Assembly: GCA_038040485.1 (NCBI GenBank)
Contig: JBBPIE010000002.1
Coordinates: 248,001-312,000, forward strand
Length of the DNA: 64,000 nt
DNA from: Onstottus_B arcticum
GTDB taxonomy: Bacteria; Acidobacteriota; Blastocatellia; UBA7656
Reading direction: 5' to 3'
Shown here: positions 45,556-53,373 of the stretch, in pieces
How the letters are laid out: the number at the start of each line of letters is the position of its first letter
Numbering within the stretch: the first letter of the stretch is position 1
Notes under the pieces: model-generated
Seen by the model: the letters and a program-made list of their open reading frames with translations, nothing else
Told to the model about the DNA's origin: nothing
The model's database searches: none
Translations under genes and position numbers: made by a program

Positions 45556-45788
45556 GTAGCATAGACTTTAGTCTGTGGCCGTAGCATAGACTTTAGTCTG
45601 TGGCCGTAGNNNNNNNNNNNNNNNNNNNNNNNNNNNNNNNNNNNNNNNNNNNNNNNNNNNNNNNNNNNNNNNNNNNNNNNNNNNNNNNNNNNNNNNNNNN
45701 NNNNNNNNNGGCCGTAGCATAGACTTTAGTCTGTGGCCGTAGCATAGACTTTAGTCTGTGGCCGTAGCATAGACTTTAGTCTGTGGCC
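45556..45788 (+). repeat. Tandem array of a 25-base palindromic unit
   Basis: Five complete 25-base copies (45556-45580, 45581-45605, 45714-45738, 45739-45763, 45764-45788), identical by eye, with core GCATAGACTTTAGTCTGTGG, lie on each side of a gap. An inverted, diverged copy is at 45820-45839. The same unit forms the palindrome at 10725-10806. There are no spacers, so this is not a CRISPR. Confidence 0.9.
45610..45709. other. Assembly gap of 100 N in the 25-base array
   Basis: Exactly 100 N inside the tandem repeats; the real number of units is unknown. Confidence 0.98.
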
Positions 45789-45879
45789 GAGAGTCTTTTC
45801 TACCATGGTCTTGGGAAGGCACAGACTCGAGTCTATGCCACTTCGCGTCGGCCACTATTCGATTGTCACGGAGGTATCA

Positions 45880-46410
45880 ATGCCAACAATTCTCGTTAAC
45901 CCGCTCGATGAAACCGTGCGCGTTCAAGGCAAACCCGCGCCGCGACTGGACGCAATAGCAGGCAAGACAATCGGCCTCCTCGACATCAGCAAGCCTGGAG
46001 GCAGCGTGTTCCTCGATCACCTGGAACGACTCTTGAAAGAACGGCACGGCGCCGCGCAAGTCATTCGCGCTATGAAACCGACGTTCACCAAGCCGGCGCC
46101 GGACTCAGTCATCGAACAACTGTTGGCGGCCCGTTGCGACGCGGTGATCGAAGCGCTCGCCGATTGAGGTTCCTGCACAACGTGCAGTTTGCACGACTCG
46201 ACCAAACTTGAAAGCCTCGGCGTGCCGGCAGTCCCGGTCGCGACCGATGTGTTCATGACGGCGGCGCGCGCGCAGGCCAGCTCGTTGGGCCGCGCGGACT
46301 TTGACGCGGTGTACGTCTCGCACCCGATTCAGGATCAGACGAAAGAAGAAATCGAGGCGAAAGCTGAAGCGGCCCTGGCTGAGATTGTCCTTCGACTCAC
46401 CTCTTCGTGA
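45880..46410 (+). CDS. UGSC-family selenoprotein with in-frame UGA (selenocysteine)
   Basis: Encodes 176 residues when the TGA at 46165-46167 is read as selenocysteine (U96). ACGGAGG is placed correctly before ATG 45880. The frame before the TGA (ILVNPLDETVRVQGKPAPR, then DISKPGGSVFLDHLERLLKE and CDAVIEALAD) and after it (GSCTTCSLHDSTKLESLGVP, then VPVATDVF and VYVSHP) both fit one family, whose members carry the motif U-G-S-C, or C-G-S-C in cysteine forms. A lone stop would leave a 95-residue fragment and an orphan tail with no start. Two alternative small hairpins lie just downstream. Sec insertion needs selA-D and tRNA-Sec, not seen in this window. Probably a redox enzyme served by the redoxin fusion. 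Confidence 0.85.
46173..46194 (+). promoter_or_regulatory. Candidate bacterial SECIS hairpins after the UGA
   Basis: Two overlapping alternatives are visible. CTGCA-CAACG-TGCAG (46173-46187) is a 5-bp stem; GTGCA-GTT-TGCAC (46182-46194) is a 5-bp stem with a three-base loop beginning with G. In the second the loop G is 20 bases after the UGA, in the range of known bacterial SECIS elements. This is sequence-level evidence only. Confidence 0.45.
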
Positions 46411-46713
46411 ACCCTGTACGGCGGCTTCCAGTGGCCACCCTCCTCGTCGAAACAGTGCTGCCGCCCGGAGAGTCGCCGGTACAGGAGCACAACCATCCGT
46501 ATTGACGAGCTGCGAGTCCTGATGGTATTTAGTCTCCCAGCATGAAAACGCTTTGATTCCAACTTAGCCCTTCCGAGCGCCGCGCGCCGACCTTTTGTGT
46601 GGCGACAACTGGGACGATGCGAAGGCTGATCGCGCGAAGCGCGAGCAGCCAACCGCGCATGCGCCCCCAAGTTTCATTACTTAATCGCAATCGACAATTC
46701 GAAAGGCTGTCGC
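46411..46713. other. Intergenic region with hairpin before the MATE gene
   Basis: Contains no convincing gene. A GC-rich hairpin, GGCTG and TCGCGC pairing with GCGCGA and CAGCC around a GAA loop, is at 46624-46650, 64 bases ahead of the MATE start. No ribosome binding site is evident for MATE. The hairpin could be a terminator or a 5' regulatory element. Confidence 0.45.
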
Positions 46714-48171
46714 ATGGAACCAACAACTAATACTCCTGAAGTAGAGGCTAACCTGGTATCCGATCCGGTGAGCAAGGATGGCAGGGCCAGGAGATGGAGC
46801 AGTATTTTTCGCGAGGCTGTTATGGGTTCGCAGCAGGACTTCACCGAAGGACCGATCGGGCGAGCCATCTTTCTGCTGGCCGTGCCGATGATTCTCGAAA
46901 TGGCGATGGAGTCGTTGTTTGGCATCATCAACGTCTTCTGGGTTGCTCACCTTGGCGCGGAGGCCACAGCGACCGTAGGGTTGACCGAATCGCTTCTGAC
47001 GCTCATTTTCGCGGTTGCCATGGGTTTGAGCATGGCGACGACTGCGATCGTCGCAAGGCGAATCGGCGAGAAGGACCGGGCGGGCGCTTCGGTCGCGGCG
47101 GTACAGTCGATCATTCTTGGGATACTCATCTCGGTCCCGATCGGAGTAGGCGGCATCGTCTATTCTCCGCAACTGCTGCGATTGATGGGCGCTTCCGATG
47201 GGGTCATCAACGCGGGGTCGGGCTACGCCCGAATCATTCTCGGCGGCAACGTTGTGATCATGCTTCTCTTTCTGATGAACGCGGTGTTTCGCGGAGCGGG
47301 CGATGCGTCGATCTCGATGCGGGTGTTGTGGATGGCGAACGTGGTCAACATCGTGCTCGATCCGTGTCTGATCTTCGGGCTTGGTCCGTTTCCGGAGCTC
47401 GGCGTGACCGGCTCAGCTATCGCTACCACGATCGGCCGGGGGATTGGGGTGATCTTTCAATTGTGGGTCTTGCTGAGGGGACAACGCCGCGTTCAACTCG
47501 GCTGGCGGCAGGTGCGTGTCGATTTTCCGGCGATGCTTCGGATGGTGCGCATCTCGATGGGCGGGATGTTCCAGTTTCTGGTAGCGACCGCAAGCTGGCT
47601 CGGGCTGGTGCGGATCGTGGCGGAATTTGGCGATGCGGCGCTCGCCGGATACACAGTGGCGATCAGAATTGTCATCTTTGCGATTCTGCCGTCGTGGGGG
47701 ATGGCCAACGCGGCGGCAACGCTGGTCGGTCAGAATCTAGGGGCAAAAAAGCCCGAGCGCGCCGAGCGCTCGGTGTGGGTGACGGGCTTCGCAAACATGT
47801 GTTTTCTTGGCTGCGTCGCGATCGTGTTCGTGGTGTTCGCCGAGCAACTCATCGGTATTTTTACCAACGACCCCGAAGTGGTGCCGTACGGCGTTAGTTG
47901 CTTGCGGTTCATAAGCTATGGATACATCTTCTACGCTTATGGGATGGTGATGGTGCAGGCGTTCAACGGCGCAGGCGACACGTTCACGCCGACGGTGATC
48001 AATCTCTGTTGCTACTGGCTGGTTCAGATTCCGCTGGCTTACACTCTCGCACTGCCGCTGAAGCTCGGAGCCAACGGTGTGTTCATGGCGATCACCGTGG
48101 CCGAATCGTTGATAGCCGTAGTCGCTGTGCTGGCGTTCAGACGCGGCCGGTGGAAGACGCGACAGGTCTGA
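46714..48171 (+). CDS. MATE-family multidrug/sodium efflux transporter
   Basis: A 485-residue inner-membrane protein with 12 predicted helices in two bundles. The first helix of the fold is IFLLAVPMILEMAMESLFGI, with the family's ‘VPMI’ and acidic residue; similar repeats occur at 240-265 and in the second half. AGDASISMRVLWMANVVNIV and the counterpart AGDTFTPTVINLCCYWLV are the matching inverted-repeat helices. It would extrude cationic drugs by Na+ or H+ antiport. About 45 residues at the N-terminus form a soluble tail before the first helix. It stands alone, with its own 5' hairpin. Confidence 0.93.
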   Translation: MEPTTNTPEVEANLVSDPVSKDGRARRWSSIFREAVMGSQQDFTEGPIGRAIFLLAVPMILEMAMESLFGIINVFWVAHLGAEATATVGLTESLLTLIFAVAMGLSMATTAIVARRIGEKDRAGASVAAVQSIILGILISVPIGVGGIVYSPQLLRLMGASDGVINAGSGYARIILGGNVVIMLLFLMNAVFRGAGDASISMRVLWMANVVNIVLDPCLIFGLGPFPELGVTGSAIATTIGRGIGVIFQLWVLLRGQRRVQLGWRQVRVDFPAMLRMVRISMGGMFQFLVATASWLGLVRIVAEFGDAALAGYTVAIRIVIFAILPSWGMANAAATLVGQNLGAKKPERAERSVWVTGFANMCFLGCVAIVFVVFAEQLIGIFTNDPEVVPYGVSCLRFISYGYIFYAYGMVMVQAFNGAGDTFTPTVINLCCYWLVQIPLAYTLALPLKLGANGVFMAITVAESLIAVVAVLAFRRGRWKTRQV

Positions 48172-48200
48172 GGGGCGTCTCTCCGCGCACATAGCAGAAG

Positions 48201-48289
48201 ATTGCAAATTGAAAATTGAAAATTGAAAATTGGAAAGGACTCGATCTTCAATTTCAAATTTTCATTTTTCAATTTTCATTTTTCAATTC
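48201..48289. repeat. AT-rich imperfect palindrome between MATE and RidA
   Basis: Repeated AAATTGAAAATTG in 48201-48233 is reversed as CAATTTTCA at 48247-48289. It is an AT-rich island in GC-rich DNA, at the 3' end of the MATE gene, and could act as a terminator or an AT-hook type site. Confidence 0.6.
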
Positions 48290-48319
48290 TTTGTTCTTGT
48301 TTAGGGGAGGCAATTGCGT

Positions 48320-48706
48320 ATGGAAATTCAAACGATTCTCACTCCCGAAGCTCCCGCGCCCGGGGGCCACTACTCGCAAGCGGTGGTTTACAACGGACTC
48401 GTGTTCATTTCGGGTCAGCTTGCGATCGACCCAAAGACCGGCGAGCGGCTCACCGGTTCAATCGAAGAACAAGCCGAGCGCTGCTTGAAGAACATCGCAG
48501 CAATCCTTGAAGCCTCCGGCAGCGGCTTGAATCGCGTTCTCAAGATGACGATCTACATTTCTGACATCGAGCTGTGGGGCCCGGTGAACTCAGTCTACGC
48601 GCGAGTGATGGGCGAGCACCGGCCCGCGAGAGCAGTCGTCCCGGTAAAAGATCTTCACTATGGATTCAAGATCGAGATAGAAGTCATTGCTGCTACCAGT
48701 CTGTGA
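48320..48706 (+). CDS. ridA: RidA/YjgF/YER057c/UK114-family deaminase
   Basis: A 128-residue cytoplasmic trimeric protein. The upstream GGGGAGG supports ATG 48320. Family landmarks: PAPGGHYSQAVVYNGLVFIS, GQLAIDPKTGE, QAERCLKNIAAILEASGS, the catalytic-loop Arg in HRPARAVVPVKDL and the closing KIEIEVIA. RidA proteins destroy reactive enamine/imine by-products of PLP enzymes, for instance from serine/threonine dehydratase. Neighbours do not add information. Confidence 0.93.
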   Translation: MEIQTILTPEAPAPGGHYSQAVVYNGLVFISGQLAIDPKTGERLTGSIEEQAERCLKNIAAILEASGSGLNRVLKMTIYISDIELWGPVNSVYARVMGEHRPARAVVPVKDLHYGFKIEIEVIAATSL

Positions 48707-49114
48707 GCCGAGGGCGGACCGAGCCTGTTTCTGAATCAAACCAATTGTGATTGCGCGGGCGAAATGCGAGTAGCGACCCGCTTTCGAATGTTTTCTCTGC
48801 GTAACATCCGCGGCTCTGCGGCTAGTTAACGTCGAAGCACGTCTAACCGCAGAGGCGCCGAGTCGCAGAGACCACGCGGAGGATTGAAATCACGACTCCA
48901 CCGAAATGCGCTTGAGCTTTCAATCCGTTTTGTTATTGTTCTTGATCTCCGAGCGGCATTAGCCTCGACACACGAACTTCAATGAGCAAACGAACCGCGC
49001 AGCTCAATAAGAAGAAGAACGCCACAAAGGCACAAAAACACGAAGCGGCACCAAGGCAGTCTTCCTTGCGCCTTCGAGCCTCAGTGGCGATGGACTGACT
49101 TGAAGGGTTACAGC
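48707..49114. repeat. Intergenic region with CTAACCGC-family palindrome
   Basis: Imperfect arms around 48793-48824 and 48843-48882 share TCTGCGGCTAG/CTAACCGCAGAG with the 25302, 30851 and 54317 elements. A GCCACAAAGGCACAAAAACA tract (49020-49041) follows; a related tract occurs at 50449-50520. No gene. Confidence 0.6.
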
Positions 49115-50410
49115 ATGAATAGACTGCTCGTCGGCACGCTGCTGCTGATTCTCCTGTTCTTCTCCTCCGCGCGCGCGCAAGACATCACCGTCATTCGCGC
49201 GGGGCGGCTTGTGGATGTCGAACGTGGCGAGGTGCTGCGAGACCAGTTGATCTTTGTTCGCGGCGAGAAGATCGAGCGGGTTACGCCTGCCAGCGGCGCG
49301 CAGATCCCGCCGGGAACACGAGTCATCAATCTTTCCAGCCACACTGTGGTGCCCGGTTTGATCGACTGCCACACTCACCTGATCGACCTTCCGCAGTCTT
49401 CGGGCGCGGGAGCTCCGCTCGAACAATCCCCTGCCCAGATGGCTTTCAACGGCGCAAGAAACGCGCGCAAGACTCTGCTTGCGGGGTTCACGTCGGTACG
49501 CGACGTTGGAACCTACCGGGCGTTTGTTGACATAGCTCTGCGAGACGCGATCAACGATGGAACCGTGACCGGACCGCGAATGGCGATTGCCGGTGCTTAC
49601 ATCACCGTCAGCTCAGGCGGCGGCGACATCGCCGGTTTGAGCCCTGACATCACGCTCCCTCCCGATCTTCGCGCAGGCGTCGCGAACTCGGCGGTCGAGA
49701 TTCGCCAGCGCGTGCGCGAGATACTTCATCGCGGAGCCGACTTCATAAAGATCATCGCGACAGGAGCCGTCCTGACCCGCGGCACGAAGCCCGGTGTGTC
49801 GGAGTACACCGAAGACGAGATTCGTGCGGCGGTCGAAGAAGCTGCTAAGTACGGTGCGAAAGTCACAGCGCACGCTCACGGGGCGGAAGGCATCAAGAAC
49901 GCAGTGCGCGCCGGGATCCAGTCGATCGAACACGGCTCGCTGATCGACGACGAAGGCATCCGGCTGATGAAGGCGCGCGGTACTTTTCTGGTCGCTGACA
50001 TCTACAACGGCGACTACATCGCAGCCGAGTACCGGCGGCTTGGCTATCCGGATGAGTTTCTTCGCAAGAACGACGAGACCACCGAAGCCCAACGCAACGG
50101 ATTCAGCAAAGCCGTTGCCGCGGGAGTGAAGATCGCTTACGGAACCGACGCCGCCGTTTATCCTCACGGCGATAACGCGCGTCAGCTTCCGTATATGGTC
50201 AAGTACGGAATGACGCCGATGTCTGCGATTCAAGCGGCGACGATCAACGCCGCTCGCAACATCGGATGGGAGGATCGCGTCGGCTCGATCGCGCACGGCA
50301 AATATGCCGACATTATTGCGGTTGAGAGCGACGCGCTTGCGGACCTTTCGCGATTCATGAACGTGGCGTTTGTGATGAAGGGCGGTGTCGTCTTCAAGAG
50401 CCCAAAGTGA
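49115..50410 (+). CDS. Exported amidohydrolase (metal-dependent hydrolase superfamily)
   Basis: A 431-residue protein. The longer frame starts with TTG at 49100, but ATG 49115 begins a good signal peptide (MNRLLVGTLLLILLFFSSAR, cut near ARA). The TIM-barrel landmarks are VVPGLIDCHTHL (metal HxH), GFTSVRDVGTYR, IKIIATGAVLTRGTKP with the bridging Lys-like region, VTAHAHGAEG, SIEHGSLIDD and AYGTDAAVYPHGDN (final Asp). It matches imidazolonepropionase-like or Xaa-Pro dipeptidase-type secreted enzymes; the substrate cannot be decided. It acts in the periplasm or outside. Confidence 0.88.
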   Translation: MNRLLVGTLLLILLFFSSARAQDITVIRAGRLVDVERGEVLRDQLIFVRGEKIERVTPASGAQIPPGTRVINLSSHTVVPGLIDCHTHLIDLPQSSGAGAPLEQSPAQMAFNGARNARKTLLAGFTSVRDVGTYRAFVDIALRDAINDGTVTGPRMAIAGAYITVSSGGGDIAGLSPDITLPPDLRAGVANSAVEIRQRVREILHRGADFIKIIATGAVLTRGTKPGVSEYTEDEIRAAVEEAAKYGAKVTAHAHGAEGIKNAVRAGIQSIEHGSLIDDEGIRLMKARGTFLVADIYNGDYIAAEYRRLGYPDEFLRKNDETTEAQRNGFSKAVAAGVKIAYGTDAAVYPHGDNARQLPYMVKYGMTPMSAIQAATINAARNIGWEDRVGSIAHGKYADIIAVESDALADLSRFMNVAFVMKGGVVFKSPK

Positions 50411-50448
50411 TCGTCATGGTGGAATTGGCATTAAGAAAATCTCGCCAC

Positions 50449-50520
50449 AAAGACACTAATGTCACAAAGGTCCACCAAGTTCTCTGTGTGGCCTCGTGAC
50501 TTAGCGCCTTTGTGTCGCGA
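50449..50520. repeat. Short inverted repeat between amidohydrolase and esterase
   Basis: CGCCACAAAGACAC (50449 region) is mirrored as CGCCTTTGTGTCGCG (50503-50520), giving an imperfect stem, related to the tract at 49020-49041. Confidence 0.5.
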
Positions 50521-50540
50521 CATCAAGGAGGAAACCAGTA

Positions 50541-51497
50541 GTGAGTCGAAGTTACTGCCTGTGCCTGACGATAATCCTGTTCGCGTGCGCTGCCGCGAAT
50601 ATCGCTCGCGCAAGCCAATTGGTCGAAGCGAAACTCGAAACCAAACTCCTCCCGGCGCCTGTCGAATACAGCGTGCTGCTTCCCGACGGCTACGAAGCTG
50701 AGAAAGGTCCGCTGCCGCTTCTCTTGTTTTTGCACGGAGGCGGCGGCGATCGCAGCTTTCTAGCACGTATGCGTTCGGCGATCGACGAGATGTGGAAGGC
50801 GGGGACGCTTCCAAAGATGGTCGTCGTCACCCCGAGCGCCGGGCGGTCGTTCTACATGGACTACAAGGACGGATCGCAGAAATGGGAGTCGTTCATCGTC
50901 GGTCCATTCGTTGAACATCTCAGAGCGACGTACAAAGTCACGCGCGAGCGAAAAGGCACGCTTCTGTTTGGGATCTCGATGGGCGGGCTTGGCGCGTTGA
51001 GGCTCGGGTTTAAGTACCCTGAAAAGTTTCAAGGGCTTGCAGCGCTCGAGCCGGGCATCGACCCCGCGTTGAAGTGGGCCGACGTGAAGCCGCGCAACCG
51101 ATTCTACCGCGGCGATGATTTGATGGAGACGATCTTCGGCAAGCCGTTCGATGCCGCATATTGGGAGAAGAACAACCCGGCTTCGATCGCGGCGGCGAAC
51201 GCGGAGAAGATTCGCGCGTCGGGGCTCGGAATCTATCTGGATGTGGGCGATGAAGACAGCTTCAACCTGCACGAATCGGCCGAGTTCATGCACCGCCTGC
51301 TTTGGGACTACAAGATTCTTCACGAGTATCATCTGATTCGAGGCGCGGATCATGTTGGTCGCACGTTGCGCTCGCGTTCGATGGAAGGACTCGCGTTTCT
51401 GGCGCGAGTGCTGAACCCTCCGGCGCCAGACCCCGAAGCTGAAGCCCTAAAGCAACGACTTGCGCCGCTGAAACGCCGAGCCGGCGTGCAGCCCTGA
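50541..51497 (+). CDS. Exported esterase (alpha/beta hydrolase, esterase D / PHB depolymerase-like)
   Basis: A 318-residue protein; AAGGAGG is placed properly before GTG 50541. Signal peptide: SYCLCLTIILFACAAANIARA. Oxyanion loop LLLFLHGGGGDRSF; nucleophile elbow LLFGISMGGLGAL with Ser; acid in GDEDSFNLH region; His in GADHVGRTL. YLDVGDEDSFN is typical of secreted carboxylesterases near feruloyl or Esterase D. It is in tandem with another secreted hydrolase of different sequence at 51769. Confidence 0.85.
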   Translation: MSRSYCLCLTIILFACAAANIARASQLVEAKLETKLLPAPVEYSVLLPDGYEAEKGPLPLLLFLHGGGGDRSFLARMRSAIDEMWKAGTLPKMVVVTPSAGRSFYMDYKDGSQKWESFIVGPFVEHLRATYKVTRERKGTLLFGISMGGLGALRLGFKYPEKFQGLAALEPGIDPALKWADVKPRNRFYRGDDLMETIFGKPFDAAYWEKNNPASIAAANAEKIRASGLGIYLDVGDEDSFNLHESAEFMHRLLWDYKILHEYHLIRGADHVGRTLRSRSMEGLAFLARVLNPPAPDPEAEALKQRLAPLKRRAGVQP

Positions 51498-51512
51498 AGC
51501 GCGAATTACGAC

Positions 51513-51638
51513 ATCCCAGCGCGGGGTGCTATGTTTATAGTGATGTGGTCTAACCGCAGCCGCACCCCAGCGCGGGGTGCTATGTGCCGGCTTAGCTCAT
51601 CTACAATCAGCAAGTCCGACAAGCACCCCGCTGGAGCG
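51513..51638. repeat. Second REP-like family, three copies
   Basis: Copy 1 51513-51541 and copy 2 51563-51591 share CCCAGCGCGGGGTGCTATGT; copy 3 (51624-51635) is a shorter inverted piece. Copy 2 forms a perfect GCACCCC/GGGGTGC hairpin with loop AGCGC. The TATGTTTATAG tail of copy 1 resembles the CATGTTTATAG tail of the RAYT-linked REPs at 22761, though the stem sequence differs. Confidence 0.7.
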
Positions 51639-51768
51639 CGCCGCACGCGTGCTACTCGGTTCTATCGACATTCAACGGAGTTGCTCTTCCCCGGAACGAT
51701 TAGACGCGAAGCCCGCGGCGCTATTAAAGTAGTCCCCACACACGATCATAGTTAGACGAGGTGACCTG

Positions 51769-52557
51769 ATGACCAATGCACGACTACTGACGTCGTTCCT
51801 TCTGCTGGCAGCGCTCGCGGTGACTGCGAGGGCGAACTCTCGCGAGGACAAGCCCGCCTTTTCCGAGCGCACGATCTCGGAGGGAGCGTCGACCTATCGA
51901 TACAAAGTTTTCCTTCCCGCAAACTGGACGAAGAAGAAGAAATGGCCGGTGATTCTTTTCTTGCACGGCGCTGGCGAGCGCGGCGATGACAATCTTGCCC
52001 AGACGCGCATTGGAATCGGGCCCGCACTCGAGCGCCAGAAAGATACATTTCAAGCCGTAGTCGTACTCCCTCAATGTCCTTCCGGTCGGTGGTGGTCCGA
52101 GCCCGAGATGCAAACGCGAGCACTGAAGGCGTTTGACCAGGCGGCGAAGGAGTTCAACGGTGATCCGTCACGCGCATATCTGACCGGGCTCTCGATGGGC
52201 GGCTATGGTTCGTGGGCGATTGCGGCTAACAATCCAAAGCGATTCGCGGCGCTTGCAGTCGTGTGCGGAGGGATTCGCGCGCCGGGCCGAGCCGGCCGGC
52301 TGCCCAACCCGCTCGATGTCGGAGACGATCCGTATCGCTCGGCTGCCGAGAAGATCGGTAAGCTTCCGATCTGGGTCTTTCACGGGGGCTCGGACCCGGT
52401 CGTGCCCGTCACCGAATCGCGTAAGATGGTCGAGGCGTTTAAGTCGCTCGGCACGACCGCTCGCTATACCGAATACGAGGGTGTCGGCCATAACTCGTGG
52501 GACAAGGCCTACGGGGAGCCGGAGATCTTCACCTGGATGCTCGCTCAGAAGCGGTGA
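51769..52557 (+). CDS. Exported alpha/beta hydrolase (phospholipase/carboxylesterase-like)
   Basis: A 262-residue protein with signal peptide (LLTSFLLLAALAVTARANS). Family features: PVILFLHGAGERGDDN (oxyanion), LPQCPSGRWWS, AYLTGLSMGGYGSWA with the nucleophile Ser, FHGGSDPVVPV with the acid, and YEGVGHNSWDKAY with the His. It looks like the predicted peptidase/phospholipase group of this superfamily. A GAGGTGA motif precedes ATG 51769. The preceding REP-rich DNA separates it from the 50541 esterase. Confidence 0.86.
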   Translation: MTNARLLTSFLLLAALAVTARANSREDKPAFSERTISEGASTYRYKVFLPANWTKKKKWPVILFLHGAGERGDDNLAQTRIGIGPALERQKDTFQAVVVLPQCPSGRWWSEPEMQTRALKAFDQAAKEFNGDPSRAYLTGLSMGGYGSWAIAANNPKRFAALAVVCGGIRAPGRAGRLPNPLDVGDDPYRSAAEKIGKLPIWVFHGGSDPVVPVTESRKMVEAFKSLGTTARYTEYEGVGHNSWDKAYGEPEIFTWMLAQKR

Positions 52558-52560
52558 GGA

Positions 52561-52728
52561 GATTTTGGATTTTAGATTTTGGTTTTGGATTGAGGAGCGT
52601 TTCGCCTGCGTAGCGTCGGAACAGTGCTCTCGACATACCTAAACAACCTTAGGCACGCCACAAGCGGAAGGTTAAAATCCAAACGCAGACGCCCAGAATC
52701 CAAAATCCAAAATCTAAAATCCAAAATC
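52561..52728. repeat. AT-rich inverted repeat flanking the methyltransferase start
   Basis: Arms 52561-52591 and 52697-52728 match except for one inserted base, built from repeats of TTTTGGATT. The right arm ends three bases before the methyltransferase ATG, so it replaces the normal ribosome binding site. Confidence 0.7.
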
Positions 52729-52731
52729 ACC

Positions 52732-53349
52732 ATGGGCTTTTACTCAAAGCACATCTTCCCTCGACTGATGGACTGGGTGCTCGGCAATCGCATCGTTTCG
52801 AGCGAGCGCCGGCGAGCGCTCGAGTTCGCGCGAGGCGACGTCCTCGAAGTCGGATTCGGAACGGGGCTCAACTTGCCGCACTATCCGTCAGCCGTCGACA
52901 GGCTGACCGTCATCGATCAAAATTCTGCGCTTGCGAATCGAGTAACTCAGCGCATCTCGGAAGCTCGCATGCCCGTCGAGCAACTCAAACTGGATGCGAG
53001 CGGACGCCTGCCGTTTGAAGCTGCGAGCTTCGATACAGTAGTCACCACATTCACTCTGTGTTCGATTGATGAAGTCAAAGCGGCGCTGCGGGAGATGCGC
53101 CGGGTGTTGCGGCCCGAGGGACGGTACCTCTTTCTTGAACACGGACGCAGCGATGATCCCCGAGTTGCGAGACGGCAAGACCGCTTCAATCCTGTTCAGA
53201 AGGTATTCGCTTGCGGATGCAACTTGAACAGGCCGATCGGAGACTTGATTCGCGAAAGCGGCTTTGACATCGTCGAGCTTAATCGCTACGTGATGCCTGA
53301 CGCGCCGCGAATCACAGGTGAGATGTATCGCGGCATCGCTTGCCGCTGA
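52732..53349 (+). CDS. Class I SAM-dependent methyltransferase
   Basis: A 205-residue enzyme. GDVLEVGFGTGLNLPHYP is the SAM-binding motif I, then LTVIDQNSALAN, the LPFEAASFDTVVTTFTLCSI motif and MRRVLRPEGRYLFLEHG. The C-terminal Cys-x-Cys (KVFACGCNLNRP) near residue 160 could bind metal. The family includes UbiE-like and phospholipid methyltransferases; no substrate is evident. The open frame from 52624 is extended by repeat-derived residues and is rejected. There is no Shine-Dalgarno; the inverted repeat occupies that position. Confidence 0.85.
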   Translation: MGFYSKHIFPRLMDWVLGNRIVSSERRRALEFARGDVLEVGFGTGLNLPHYPSAVDRLTVIDQNSALANRVTQRISEARMPVEQLKLDASGRLPFEAASFDTVVTTFTLCSIDEVKAALREMRRVLRPEGRYLFLEHGRSDDPRVARRQDRFNPVQKVFACGCNLNRPIGDLIRESGFDIVELNRYVMPDAPRITGEMYRGIACR

Positions 53350-53373
53350 GATTGAGTTGGTCTCGCTCGTTAG

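Noticed and set aside
45556..45788. Regular repeats resembling a CRISPR array
   Set aside because: The units are direct and contiguous with no spacers, and no cas genes are near; they are a tandem array broken by an assembly gap.
46165..46167. TGA read as an ordinary stop, making a two-piece pseudogene
   Set aside because: The frame is intact on both sides, the residues around it fit the UGSC family, and a Cys form needs only one base change, so selenocysteine is the better reading.
46794..47897. 367-codon frame within the MATE gene
   Set aside because: Frame-shifted shadow of MATE, Arg/Asp/Gly-biased.
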